NCBI GenBank assembly: GCA_002361775.1
Contig: DETV01000052.1
Coordinates: forward strand, 32,136 to 65,179
Origin: Eubacterium sp. UBA3279
GTDB lineage: Bacteria > Bacillota > Clostridia > Lachnospirales > Lachnospiraceae
Reading direction: 5' to 3'
DNA: 33,044 nucleotides
Position numbers and translations under genes: made by a program. Positions 8,096 to 15,675 of the stretch are shown in pieces; position 1 is the first letter of the stretch; the number at the start of each line of letters is the position of its first letter. Under the pieces are notes generated by a model, which did no database searches, was not told the DNA's origin, and was given only the letters and a program-made list of their open reading frames with translations.

Positions 8096-9199
8096 TTAAA
8101 AAGGCTTCCTGTATATTTTTCTCAGGTATTCCATCTGAGATCCCATATTCATCAACAACGCATCTGCCAGTACCAGCGCCGCCATAGATTCCACTACCAC
8201 CACTGCTCTCGGCACAATTACCGGGTCATGACGTCCTTTTATGGATACAGTAACAGGATTCCCTTTTTTGTCTATTGTATCCTGAAAAGCGGCAATAGAA
8301 GGTGTGGGTTTGATTCCTACCCGAAAGAATATTTCACTTCCGTCACTGATTCCTCCCAGAATACCTCCTGCATGATTGGTTTTTTTACTCACATTTCCCC
8401 CTTCTCCCGGAACAAAGCTGTCATTGTTAGATAATCCCGTGGCTTCTGCCGCCTTCATGCCAAAACCTATCTCAAAGCCTTTTACGGCTCCAATAGAAAA
8501 CATGGCTTTTGCCAGATTTCCATCCAGTTTTTCAAAAACCGGATCCCCCAATCCTGCCGGAACACCTGTGATTTTACATTCTATCTTTCCTCCGGAAGAA
8601 TTCTTTTCTTTCATACATTGTTCCAGATAAGAAGATGCTTCCACAGCAGCCTGTGCATCCGGCATATACAGCGCATTTTTATATATTTCCTCTTCACAGA
8701 AACCGGATATATTTACAGGACCAATCGCACTGGTATAAGCACAGAGCCGGATTCCCAGTTGTTCAAGAAGTTTTGATGCGATAGCTCCTGCTGCAACTCT
8801 TCCTATAGTTTCTCTGCCGGAAGAACGTCCTCCTCCCCGGTAATCCCGAAATCCATACTTTTGATCAAAGGTATAATCTGCATGTCCCGGGCGATAATAA
8901 GATGCAATCTCTGAATAATCTGCCGAACGCTGGGATGTGTTGCGAACCATAAGGGAAACAGGCGTTCCTGTTGTTTTTCCTTCAAAAACGCCGGATAAAA
9001 TCTCTACTTTATCATCTTCCTTACGTGGTGTGGAAAAACGGTTCTGCCCCGGTTTTCTCCTGTTAAGAAAAATCTGTATATCCTCTTCTGTAAGGGGAAG
9101 TCCTGCAGGACATCCATCCACCACTACGCCGATTCCGGCTCCGTGGGATTCCCCCCAGGTGGTAATCTTAAATATTGTTCCAAATGATGAACCAGCCAT
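8096..9199 (-). CDS. aroC: Chorismate synthase
   Basis: Final step of the shikimate pathway: EPSP to chorismate, using reduced FMN. The 367-residue protein has all three family signatures: GTIFKITTWGESHGAGIGV at the start, GGGRSSGRETIGRVAAGAI in the middle and RHDPVIVPRAVVVVESMAAL near the end. SFGTIFKITTWGESH places the N-terminus; the start at 9199 has AGGAGG seven bases away, while the in-frame ATG at 9205 would nearly touch that site. Transcribed alone from the promoter at 9261-9290. No terminator is seen after it; the corA promoter follows at once. Confidence 0.97.
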   Translation of the reverse strand: MAGSSFGTIFKITTWGESHGAGIGVVVDGCPAGLPLTEEDIQIFLNRRKPGQNRFSTPRKEDDKVEILSGVFEGKTTGTPVSLMVRNTSQRSADYSEIASYYRPGHADYTFDQKYGFRDYRGGGRSSGRETIGRVAAGAIASKLLEQLGIRLCAYTSAIGPVNISGFCEEEIYKNALYMPDAQAAVEASSYLEQCMKEKNSSGGKIECKITGVPAGLGDPVFEKLDGNLAKAMFSIGAVKGFEIGFGMKAAEATGLSNNDSFVPGEGGNVSKKTNHAGGILGGISDGSEIFFRVGIKPTPSIAAFQDTIDKKGNPVTVSIKGRHDPVIVPRAVVVVESMAALVLADALLMNMGSQMEYLRKIYRKPF

Positions 9200-9260
9200 A
9201 ACCATTCCTCCTGCTAAGTAAATATTCTGTATTCATAAAATCTCATAAACATTCAGTAAG

Positions 9261-9290
9261 ATTATAGAACAGAGACTATAGGTTTGTAAA
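9261..9290 (-). promoter_or_regulatory. Sigma-A promoter of aroC
   Basis: Minus strand TTTACA (9285-9290), 18-bp spacer, TATAAT (9261-9266), about 60 nt upstream of the aroC start. Confidence 0.8.
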
Positions 9291-9322
9291 GGAATTCACA
9301 AACAGCTAACCGCCCCAGACAC

Positions 9323-9371
9323 AAAAAAAGAGATAAAAAGAACTGTTTTCAACAATTTCTTCCTATCTCTT
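9323..9371 (-). terminator. Rho-independent terminator after the lactonase gene
   Basis: Minus strand AAGAGATAGGAAGAA pairs over 15 bp (two G-U) with TTCTTTTTATCTCTT; the loop holds a small TGTT/AACA extension, and a T tract follows. It starts 13 nt past the stop of the lactonase gene. Confidence 0.88.
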
Positions 9372-9384
9372 GATTTTCTGTTTT

Positions 9385-10443
9385 CTATACGCTGATATCT
9401 GTCAGTAAAATACAGTTTGGCGTATCCACCTTCATAGGTTTACCTTTCATCACCAGCACTTTCTTCTCATAATCAATGGTAAAAGTGGTGATGCTGTTGG
9501 ATTCATGATTTACCACCGCAATATGTTTTCCGTCCGGGAACAGGGCAATATCCTTGGGATATTCGCCACTGATAGGTAAAGCAAACTCTTTGGTCAGCGT
9601 TCCTTTCTCCTGATCAATTGAAAACATAGCCACTGAATTATCTCCTGCTGTAGAGGTAAATAAATACTTTCCGTCGGGAGACAGGGCAATGGCAGCCGCA
9701 CAGTCATGAAGAGAATCCAACTCATCAGACAGAGTCTCCATCGTCTGGATCAGCTCAAATTCCGGAGATTTTCCTGTGTCTTTATAAGAAAATACTCCCA
9801 CCAGATTCATCAGTTCAAATAACACATATGCAAATCTTCCATCTTTGCTGAAAACAATCTCTCTGGGACCGGATTCTCTCTTACAGCGAAGAATATCCAC
9901 CAGTTCAAGGCGGTTTCTCACAGTATTGATCCGATAAAACTTCAATTGATCGATACCATTATCTACTGCGCATACATATTTTCCTTCCGGAGTGGTAGCC
10001 ACACAGCTTACATGGGGACGGAAATTACGCTCTGCCACACTTCCGATTCCCTTGTGGAACACACCGTCAAATACTCTGCCCAAACGTCCGTCCCTATGTG
10101 TATGAACAGCAGTAATCTTTCCGTCGTGATATCCGCCCACAAACAGATATTTTCCATTGTTATCCACTGACAGATAACAGCCTCGCATACCGTCAATATC
10201 TACTTTGTTGATCGGAACCAGATCACCGTCCGGTTTAATAGCAAACACAGCCACACCTTCATCAGCAATCGAATACAAATATTTTCCGTTTTTTGATTTT
10301 ACCACATAGGAAGAGTTGTTCACCGGAACTACCTTTCGCTCGGAAAGTGTTCCTTCTTCCACATCTACATCATATAAATGGATTCCGATGCTGCTCCCAT
10401 GTGTATAAGTGCCCACATAAGCAACATACTTTTTATCTTCCAT
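9385..10443 (-). CDS. Lactonase family protein (6-phosphogluconolactonase-type beta-propeller)
   Basis: A 352-residue seven-bladed propeller of the YbhE/Pgl type. It begins KKYVAYVGTYTHGSSIGIHLY, followed by repeated blades of the form GKYLFVGGYHDGKITAVH, GKYVCAVDNGIDQLKFY, GRFAYVLFELMNLVGVFSY, GKYLFTSTAGDNSVAMFS and GKHIAVVNHESNSITTF. Likely hydrolyses 6-phosphogluconolactone in the oxidative pentose phosphate branch, or a related sugar lactone; no pentose-phosphate neighbour is present to decide. The frame extends 36 codons upstream, but the start at 10443 fits the family N-terminus and follows AAAGGATGGGAAAATC. Divergent from the rluD-like gene. Confidence 0.87.
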   Translation of the reverse strand: MEDKKYVAYVGTYTHGSSIGIHLYDVDVEEGTLSERKVVPVNNSSYVVKSKNGKYLYSIADEGVAVFAIKPDGDLVPINKVDIDGMRGCYLSVDNNGKYLFVGGYHDGKITAVHTHRDGRLGRVFDGVFHKGIGSVAERNFRPHVSCVATTPEGKYVCAVDNGIDQLKFYRINTVRNRLELVDILRCKRESGPREIVFSKDGRFAYVLFELMNLVGVFSYKDTGKSPEFELIQTMETLSDELDSLHDCAAAIALSPDGKYLFTSTAGDNSVAMFSIDQEKGTLTKEFALPISGEYPKDIALFPDGKHIAVVNHESNSITTFTIDYEKKVLVMKGKPMKVDTPNCILLTDISV

Positions 10444-10508
10444 GATTTTCCCATCCTTTCTGATTAAATTTGTAATGCTTTTTTTCAGTTCTTGCTTATC
10501 TGTTGACC

Positions 10509-10537
10509 ATTTTAACATATTTTTCGAAATTCTACAA
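10509..10537 (-). promoter_or_regulatory. Probable promoter of the lactonase gene
   Basis: Minus strand TTGTAG (10532-10537), 17-bp spacer, TAAAAT (10509-10514), about 65 nt before the chosen start. It lies inside the possible longer reading frame, which argues for the shorter protein. Confidence 0.6.
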
Positions 10538-10578
10538 TTATTTCTTCCCAAACATAAAAAAATATACTACTATATAGC

Positions 10579-10631
10579 AAGATGGTAGAATTGTGGATGC
10601 AGGCAGCAGAAAACAATTTGCCAGTCATCTT
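10579..10631 (+). promoter_or_regulatory. Nested inverted repeat in the rluD-like leader
   Basis: AAGATG (10579-10584) pairs with CATCTT (10626-10631), and inside it AATTGT (10589-10594) pairs with ACAATT (10613-10618). It lies 40 nt before the start codon. No strong U tract follows. A regulatory role is only a possibility. Confidence 0.35.
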
Positions 10632-10670
10632 TTCACCTTAATATTTCCGACTCATATAAAGGAGTTTTTT

Positions 10671-11606
10671 ATGAATCGTACACTCAATTATCAGATAACA
10701 GATAAAAATGACCAAATCTCTATCCGGGATTTTCTTCAGAAAAAAGGGTATTCCCGCCATATACGCACCTGGATCAAACAGCATCCAGATTCCCTTGTTC
10801 TCAACGGAACACCGGTTCTATCTTATGTGGAACTTCATCCGGGTGACCTGCTTACCGTTTCTTTAAAAGAAGAGGAATCTTCTGAGAAAATTCTTCCCAC
10901 TCCCATGCCACTTCATATTGTTTATGAAGACGAAGATATTCTGATCATAAATAAAGAAGCTGATACCCCTGTCCATCCCTCCATCGGTAATTACGAAAAC
11001 ACACTGGCCAACGGGGTTGCCTGGTATTACGCTTCCCAGAATAAATCCTTTGTTTTCCGCTGTATCAATCGTCTGGACCGGGATACCACAGGTCTTTTGA
11101 TTCTGGCAAAAAATATGCTCAGCGGAGCCCTCCTTTCCCAGCAGATGAAACGTAGAGAAATTCATCGCACTTATCTTTCCATCGTAGAAGGAAAAGTTCC
11201 GGCTGAAGGGATCATTTCAGCTCCTATCGCCCGAACCTGCGACTCTCTCATTGAACGCCGGGTGGACTGGGAAAATGGAGATCATGCTGTGACTCATTAT
11301 AAATGTCTCTCCACTCTTCCCCATATTCCTGAAGATTTAACTTCAGAATTTCCTCCCCAGGGAATTTCTCTTGTTCAATTACAGTTGGAAACGGGACGCA
11401 CCCATCAAATCCGTGTACATATGAGTCATCTCGGGCATCCCCTTGTGGGCGATACCTTATATAATCCTTCCACCCGACTTATGAAACGGCAGGCTCTCCA
11501 CTCCTATTCACTGGAATTTGTTCATCCGGTCACAGGAAAAGAAATGTATTTTACAGCTCCCCTTCCCCCGGATATGAGTTTATTTTTTCCGGCAAATTCA
11601 ACTTAA
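10671..11606 (+). CDS. RluA/RluD-family pseudouridine synthase
   Basis: Isomerises specific uridines in rRNA (or tRNA) to pseudouridine. The 311-residue protein has an N-terminal S4-like RNA-binding region (SRHIRTWIKQHPDSLVLNGTPV to HPGDLLTV, residues about 25-65). The catalytic domain has ILIINKEADTPVHPS, the motif INRLDRDTTGLLILAKN carrying the catalytic Asp, and LETGRTHQIRVHMSHLGHPLVGD. ATAAAGGAGTTTTTT precedes the ATG at 10671; an in-frame ATG 78 nt earlier falls within the structured leader and lacks a ribosome site. Which rRNA site it modifies cannot be told. Monocistronic, followed by the UPF0303 promoter. Confidence 0.93.
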   Translation: MNRTLNYQITDKNDQISIRDFLQKKGYSRHIRTWIKQHPDSLVLNGTPVLSYVELHPGDLLTVSLKEEESSEKILPTPMPLHIVYEDEDILIINKEADTPVHPSIGNYENTLANGVAWYYASQNKSFVFRCINRLDRDTTGLLILAKNMLSGALLSQQMKRREIHRTYLSIVEGKVPAEGIISAPIARTCDSLIERRVDWENGDHAVTHYKCLSTLPHIPEDLTSEFPPQGISLVQLQLETGRTHQIRVHMSHLGHPLVGDTLYNPSTRLMKRQALHSYSLEFVHPVTGKEMYFTAPLPPDMSLFFPANST

Positions 11607-11609
11607 GAT

Positions 11610-11638
11610 TTGAAAAAACAGAAAAAAGGGATTATAAT
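11610..11638 (+). promoter_or_regulatory. Strong sigma-A promoter of the UPF0303 gene
   Basis: TTGAAA (11610-11615), 17-bp spacer, TATAAT (11633-11638), just after the rluD-like stop. Expected start of RNA is about 11645. Confidence 0.88.
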
Positions 11639-11650
11639 AGTACCATTATA

Positions 11651-11673
11651 TGATGATTGTCCCACAATCATCA
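11651..11673 (+). promoter_or_regulatory. Perfect hairpin at the 5' end of the UPF0303 mRNA
   Basis: TGATGATTGT, loop CCC, ACAATCATCA: ten perfect pairs a few bases downstream of the predicted transcription start. The stretch GTCCCA within it is also complementary to TGGGAC (11683-11688), which lies directly before the ribosome site TTAGGAGGA. It could be an mRNA-stabilising structure, a translational switch or a repressor operator. Confidence 0.55.
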
Positions 11674-11704
11674 CTCTACCTATGGGACGTTAGGAGGAAT
11701 GACT

Positions 11705-12199
11705 ATGACAGTAGAAGAATTAGAAAATGTTTTAGAGATGCAGGAAGAAATCCTTCAATTTTCCAGTTTTACCAATGCAGATGCCTGGGAATTAGGTAAC
11801 ATGATTATTATGGAAGCCCGGAGACTGGGTGTTTCTGTTACTTTAAGAATCCGGCTCAACAATGGTTATACCGTATTTCAGTATGGCATGGACGGCACTA
11901 CTTTATACAATGAGCAGTGGCTTACCCGAAAAGAAAATACAGTTCGTGTTACTGAACAAAGCAGTCTGAGACTTTACATGAACCTGCGGCAGACCCAGGA
12001 AAATATGGAAGAGAGATTTTTAGATCCCAGAGAATACGCTGCCTGCGGCGGCGGCTTTCCGATCCGAGTGGAAGAGGTAGGCGTCATCGGTACCATCGCC
12101 CTTTCCGGACTTGATCACGTATCCGATCATGATCTTCTTGTAAAGTGTATAAGCAAATATCTCCATGTGGCAGAAGTTCCCAGGATACGCGCCGTATAA
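11705..12199 (+). CDS. UPF0303 / heme-degrading-domain (HbpS-like) family protein
   Basis: A 164-residue protein of the UPF0303 family, related to the Haem_degrading (DUF336) fold. Features: an N-terminal helix LENVLEMQEEILQFSSFTNADAWELGNMI, an Arg/Leu-rich strand TLRIRLNNGYTVFQYGMDGTT, and the conserved ending YAACGGGFPIRVEEVGVIGTIALSGLDHVSDHDL. Its substrate is not established. Two ATGs compete; the one at 11705 is seven bases from TTAGGAGG, whereas 11699 nearly touches it. Own promoter, 5' hairpin leader, and a terminator shared with convergent trpS. Confidence 0.85.
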   Translation: MTVEELENVLEMQEEILQFSSFTNADAWELGNMIIMEARRLGVSVTLRIRLNNGYTVFQYGMDGTTLYNEQWLTRKENTVRVTEQSSLRLYMNLRQTQENMEERFLDPREYAACGGGFPIRVEEVGVIGTIALSGLDHVSDHDLLVKCISKYLHVAEVPRIRAV

Positions 12200-12231
12200 A
12201 TCCACAAAGAGCCTGTGAGATTTTTTCTGAC

Positions 12232-12279
12232 AAAAAAGCCTGTCCGAATGCTGTAATACCAGCATCCCGACAGGCTTTT
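12232..12279. terminator. Bidirectional terminator between UPF0303 gene and trpS
   Basis: Arms AAAAGCCTGTC and GACAGGCTTTT with an inner ATGCTG/CAGCAT stem. A T run follows on the plus strand, and a longer one (TTTTTT) on the minus strand, so it serves both convergent genes. Confidence 0.9.
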
Positions 12280-12291
12280 CTTATAAGAGGA

Positions 12292-13296
12292 TTAACGGAT
12301 TCTTTCCGGAAATCCCACTTTTTTCTGCACCTTACGCAAAGTTTTATTGGCAAAATACTGCGCTTTCTCCGCATTGTTTTTGATCACGCTGTCAATATAA
12401 CCTTTATCTTTTTCCAGTTCTTTCACTCTGTCCTGTAATGGTTTCAGTACACTGATCACAGACTCGCCTACAGCCATCTTGAAATCGCCATAACCTTTAC
12501 CAGCAAATTCCCGTACCACCTCATCCGGTGTTTTTCCTGTACAGGAACTATAGATATCGATCAGATTTTTCACACCCGGCTGCTCGTCACGATAAGCCAC
12601 GCAGCCTTCTGAATCTGTTACCGCCCGCTTACATTTTCTCATAATGGTATCCGGATCATCCATAAGATAAATACTTGCGTTTGGATTCTCATCAGATTTT
12701 GACATTTTCTTTGAAGGATCCTGAAGACTCATGATCTTCGCACCCACTTTTCCAATATAAGCATCCGGAACAGTAAATACATCTCCATAAATATTATTAA
12801 ACCGGATAGCAATATCTCTGGTCAGCTCCAAATGCTGCATCTGATCGATGCCCACAGGAACCACGTCAGCCTGATACAGCAGAATATCCGCCGCCATCAA
12901 TACAGGATAGGTAAACAATCCCGCATTAATATTATCTGCATGTTTGGAAGACTTGTCTTTAAACTGAGTCATACGGTTTAACTCGCCCATATAGGTAAAA
13001 CAATCCAAGATCCATGCCAATTCTGCATGACCGGATACATGAGACTGATAATAAATACAGTTTTTCTCCGGATCAAGTCCTGCCGCAATATATAATGTCA
13101 GCAGCGCTCTGGCACGCTTTCTCAAAACCGCCGGATCCTGGCGAACTGTAATGGAATGCATATCTACCACACTGTAAAAGCATTCATACTCATCACTTAA
13201 AGTCACCCAGTTTTTCAGTGCTCCGAGATAATTACCTAAAGTCAGATTACCAGTTGCCTGCATACCGCTAAAAAGAACTTTCTTATCATTAATCAT
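12292..13296 (-). CDS. trpS: Tryptophanyl-tRNA synthetase
   Basis: Charges tRNA-Trp. The 334-residue class I synthetase has its HIGH-equivalent in TGNLTLGNYLGALKNW, DMHSITV, the long AELAWILDCFTYMGELNRMTQFKDK segment, LMAADILLYQADVVPVGIDQMQH and the KMSKS loop DPSKKMSKSDENPNASI. The frame opens nine codons earlier, but the start at 13296 has GTGAGGTAAAGAAA before it and begins at the expected family N-terminus. No T-box leader is visible in the roughly 140 nt upstream. The cognate tRNA-Trp gene happens to lie at the other end of the window. Confidence 0.97.
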   Translation of the reverse strand: MINDKKVLFSGMQATGNLTLGNYLGALKNWVTLSDEYECFYSVVDMHSITVRQDPAVLRKRARALLTLYIAAGLDPEKNCIYYQSHVSGHAELAWILDCFTYMGELNRMTQFKDKSSKHADNINAGLFTYPVLMAADILLYQADVVPVGIDQMQHLELTRDIAIRFNNIYGDVFTVPDAYIGKVGAKIMSLQDPSKKMSKSDENPNASIYLMDDPDTIMRKCKRAVTDSEGCVAYRDEQPGVKNLIDIYSSCTGKTPDEVVREFAGKGYGDFKMAVGESVISVLKPLQDRVKELEKDKGYIDSVIKNNAEKAQYFANKTLRKVQKKVGFPERIR

Positions 13297-13331
13297 TTTC
13301 TTTACCTCACACATTCTGAACATTTATTCAT

Positions 13332-13360
13332 AGTCTACCATTATACTAAGATAAAGTCAA
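13332..13360 (-). promoter_or_regulatory. Probable promoter of trpS
   Basis: Minus strand TTGACT (13355-13360), 17-bp spacer, TAGACT (13332-13337) with an upstream TGG resembling an extended -10. A nearby TATAAT lacks a properly placed -35. Confidence 0.5.
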
Positions 13361-13433
13361 ATTTTTGTTTTACCATACTGTAGTCTGACCAATTCCTTTG
13401 CGGTGATTTATGGCCTTTTGGCTCTACATCCTG

Positions 13434-15476
13434 CTATTTTGTCAGCATCATAAGAATCTGATTGCTTCGTGTGATGAATTTTGTCATCTCATCCGGATTC
13501 AACTGTTTGTGTGCCATCATAGCCAGATCATACAACTGTTCGCAGATTACAGGAACATTTTCTGTATCCTCTTTATGTTCTGCCACATACTGAACCAATG
13601 GATGGTTTGCATTCAGTACCAGTGTAGTCTGTGTATCTCCAAACATATTGGCATCCATACCGTACATTTTCATCATATCCTGCATACGACGGCTTTCTTC
13701 TGACAATGTCATCATAGATGCAATATTCTCATTTTTCAGTTTTTCCACCTTGATATCCAGTTTTTCCTGGTTCAGATGTTTTTTGAATATTCCTGATAAT
13801 TCATCTGCCAGTTCTTTCAGATCTTCTCCCTCTTCTTTGAAGTTGTCTGTCAGATCTGCATCAATTCTCTGGAAACGAATATCTTCATTTTTCTGCTCCA
13901 GATGGGTGATAAATGCAGAATCAATATTATGTTTCAGGATAACTGCATCCATTTCCTCTTCTTTGAACATATTAATGTACTGGCTCTGCTGAACTTCATC
14001 TGTCACATAGAAAATTGTTGTTTTTTCTTTATTTTCCGGAGTATCTTCTGTCTTCTCTTCTGTATTTTCTTTTACTTCCTCTGCAGGCTTATTTTCTTCG
14101 ATACAGTCTTTCAGAGTCAGATATTTATTATCCAGGTTTTTAAACAGAATATAATCATTCATCTTCTCAGCAAATTTGCTGTCTTTGATGCATCCGAATT
14201 TGATAAACGGATTGATATCGTCCCAGTATTTTTCGTAGTCTTCTCTTGCTGTTTTGCACATACCGGTCAGCTTGTCAGCTACTTTCTTGCTGATATAATC
14301 AGAAATTTTCTTTACAAATCCGTCATTCTGCAATGCGCTTCTGGATACGTTCAAAGGCAGATCCGGACAATCGATCACACCTTTCAGCAGCATAAGGAAC
14401 TCAGGAATAACTTCTTTAATATTGTCTGCAATAAATACCTGATTATTGTATAATTTAATGGTTCCCTCAATAGAATCATACTCTGTATTGATTTTTGGGA
14501 AATACAAAATACCTTTCAGGTTAAATGGGTAATCCATATTCAGATGAATCCAGAATAAAGGCTCTTTATAATCCATAAATACTTTTCTGTAGAATGTCTT
14601 ATATTCTTCATCTGTACACTCATTTGGATGTTTCATCCACAGTGGATGAATATCACTGATGGAAACCGGACGTTTGTTGATTTTTACTCTCTCTCTTGCA
14701 GGAGCAATCTCTACAACTTCCTTCTCACCATTTTCATTTTCCTTCTCTTCTGTTTTTGCATCTTCGTGAATATGCTCAACAACCACATCATCTTCTCTCA
14801 ATTCAGATTCGTCAATTGTTTCATATTCCTGCTCTGCGTTTTCTTTAGAAAGGAAAATTTCCACTGGCATAAAGGAACAATACTTCTCCAGAACTTCTCT
14901 CATTCGATATTCATTGGAAAATTCCAGACTCTCCTCGTTCAAAAACAGAGTGATTTCTGTACCGATAGTTGTCTTATCTCCATCCTGCATATCATATTCT
15001 GTGCCGCCGTCACATTCCCAATGTACAGGTACTGCTCCTTCTTTATAAGAAAGAGTATCAATATGCACTTCATCCGCTACCATGAATGCAGAATAAAATC
15101 CCAGTCCAAAATGACCAATGATCTGATCTTCATTTGTTTTATCTTTATATTTCTCTAAAAACTGAGTAGCTCCGGAAAAAGCAATCTGGGTAATATATTC
15201 TTCAACTTCATCTGCTGTCATACCGATACCGGTATCAATAAACTTCAATGTTTTCTTTTCCGGATTTACAATTATCTGAATCTTATTTTTATAATTATCC
15301 GGGAAAGAATATTCTCCCATCACTTCCAGTTTTTTCAGTTTTGTGATTGCATCACAGCCGTTGGAAACCATCTCTCTTACGAAAATATCGTGGTCAGAAT
15401 ACAGCCATTTCTTAATAATTGGAAAAATATTGTCACTGTTAATAGATAAATTACCATGTCTTGTTCCCATGGTCAT
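13434..15476 (-). CDS. htpG: Molecular chaperone HtpG (Hsp90)
   Basis: Bacterial Hsp90 dimer, 680 residues, an ATP-driven cytosolic chaperone. The N-terminal ATPase domain shows YSDHDIFVREMVSNGCDAITKL (ATP-contacting segment), KFIDTGIGMTADEVEEYI and IIGHFGLGFYSAFMVAD. An acidic linker follows (about residues 215-260, AKTEEKENENGEKE), then the middle domain (YFPKINTEYDSIEG, LNVSRSALQND) and a C-terminal dimerisation region ending NQILMMLTK. A second Glu/Lys-rich insert (EEVKENTEEKTEDTPENKEK) lies in the C-terminal half. AAAAGGAGAGTGT precedes the start at 15476. Under CIRCE control (15590-15616), hence probably HrcA-repressed and heat-induced. Confidence 0.96.
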   Translation of the reverse strand: MTMGTRHGNLSINSDNIFPIIKKWLYSDHDIFVREMVSNGCDAITKLKKLEVMGEYSFPDNYKNKIQIIVNPEKKTLKFIDTGIGMTADEVEEYITQIAFSGATQFLEKYKDKTNEDQIIGHFGLGFYSAFMVADEVHIDTLSYKEGAVPVHWECDGGTEYDMQDGDKTTIGTEITLFLNEESLEFSNEYRMREVLEKYCSFMPVEIFLSKENAEQEYETIDESELREDDVVVEHIHEDAKTEEKENENGEKEVVEIAPARERVKINKRPVSISDIHPLWMKHPNECTDEEYKTFYRKVFMDYKEPLFWIHLNMDYPFNLKGILYFPKINTEYDSIEGTIKLYNNQVFIADNIKEVIPEFLMLLKGVIDCPDLPLNVSRSALQNDGFVKKISDYISKKVADKLTGMCKTAREDYEKYWDDINPFIKFGCIKDSKFAEKMNDYILFKNLDNKYLTLKDCIEENKPAEEVKENTEEKTEDTPENKEKTTIFYVTDEVQQSQYINMFKEEEMDAVILKHNIDSAFITHLEQKNEDIRFQRIDADLTDNFKEEGEDLKELADELSGIFKKHLNQEKLDIKVEKLKNENIASMMTLSEESRRMQDMMKMYGMDANMFGDTQTTLVLNANHPLVQYVAEHKEDTENVPVICEQLYDLAMMAHKQLNPDEMTKFITRSNQILMMLTK

Positions 15477-15553
15477 ACACTCTCCTTTTTGTACGTAATA
15501 TGATTTTTCATAAGAATCATCCTTTACCAAAGATAATCCTCTCGCTGAATCTT

Positions 15554-15582
15554 ATAGTAATACCGTTCGGAAGAAATGTCAA
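15554..15582 (-). promoter_or_regulatory. Proximal htpG promoter
   Basis: Minus strand TTGACA (15577-15582), 17-bp spacer, TACTAT (15554-15559). It begins 7 bp downstream of the CIRCE element. Confidence 0.6.
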
Positions 15583-15589
15583 GACAAAA

Positions 15590-15616
15590 TTAGCACTCAT
15601 TTTAAGTGAGTGCTAA
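15590..15616. promoter_or_regulatory. CIRCE operator (HrcA site) of htpG
   Basis: TTAGCACTC-N9-GAGTGCTAA, the exact 9-9-9 CIRCE consensus bound by the heat-shock repressor HrcA. It lies upstream of htpG, between the proximal promoter and a distal candidate promoter. With its T-rich minus-strand flank it may also act as terminator for the preceding lacI-type gene. Confidence 0.95.
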
Positions 15617-15636
15617 TAATTTTGTTTCCTATCCTG

Positions 15637-15664
15637 ATTTTATCTTGATAAATAAATTGAACAA
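15637..15664 (-). promoter_or_regulatory. Distal htpG promoter candidate
   Basis: Minus strand TTGTTC (15659-15664), 16-bp spacer, TAAAAT (15637-15642). RNA from it would start near 15630, placing CIRCE at about +15 to +41, a classical position for HrcA repression. Confidence 0.45.
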
Positions 15665-15675
15665 CCGCCGAATTC

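Noticed and set aside
12020..12374. Minus-strand frames of 81 and 96 codons across the UPF0303 gene end and terminator
   Set aside because: They run through the bidirectional terminator and antisense to two confident genes; no ribosome site.
13297..13433. T-box riboswitch ahead of trpS
   Set aside because: The roughly 140-nt region has no T-box consensus (AGGGTGGAACCGCG) and no specifier stem; it is also too short after the predicted promoter.
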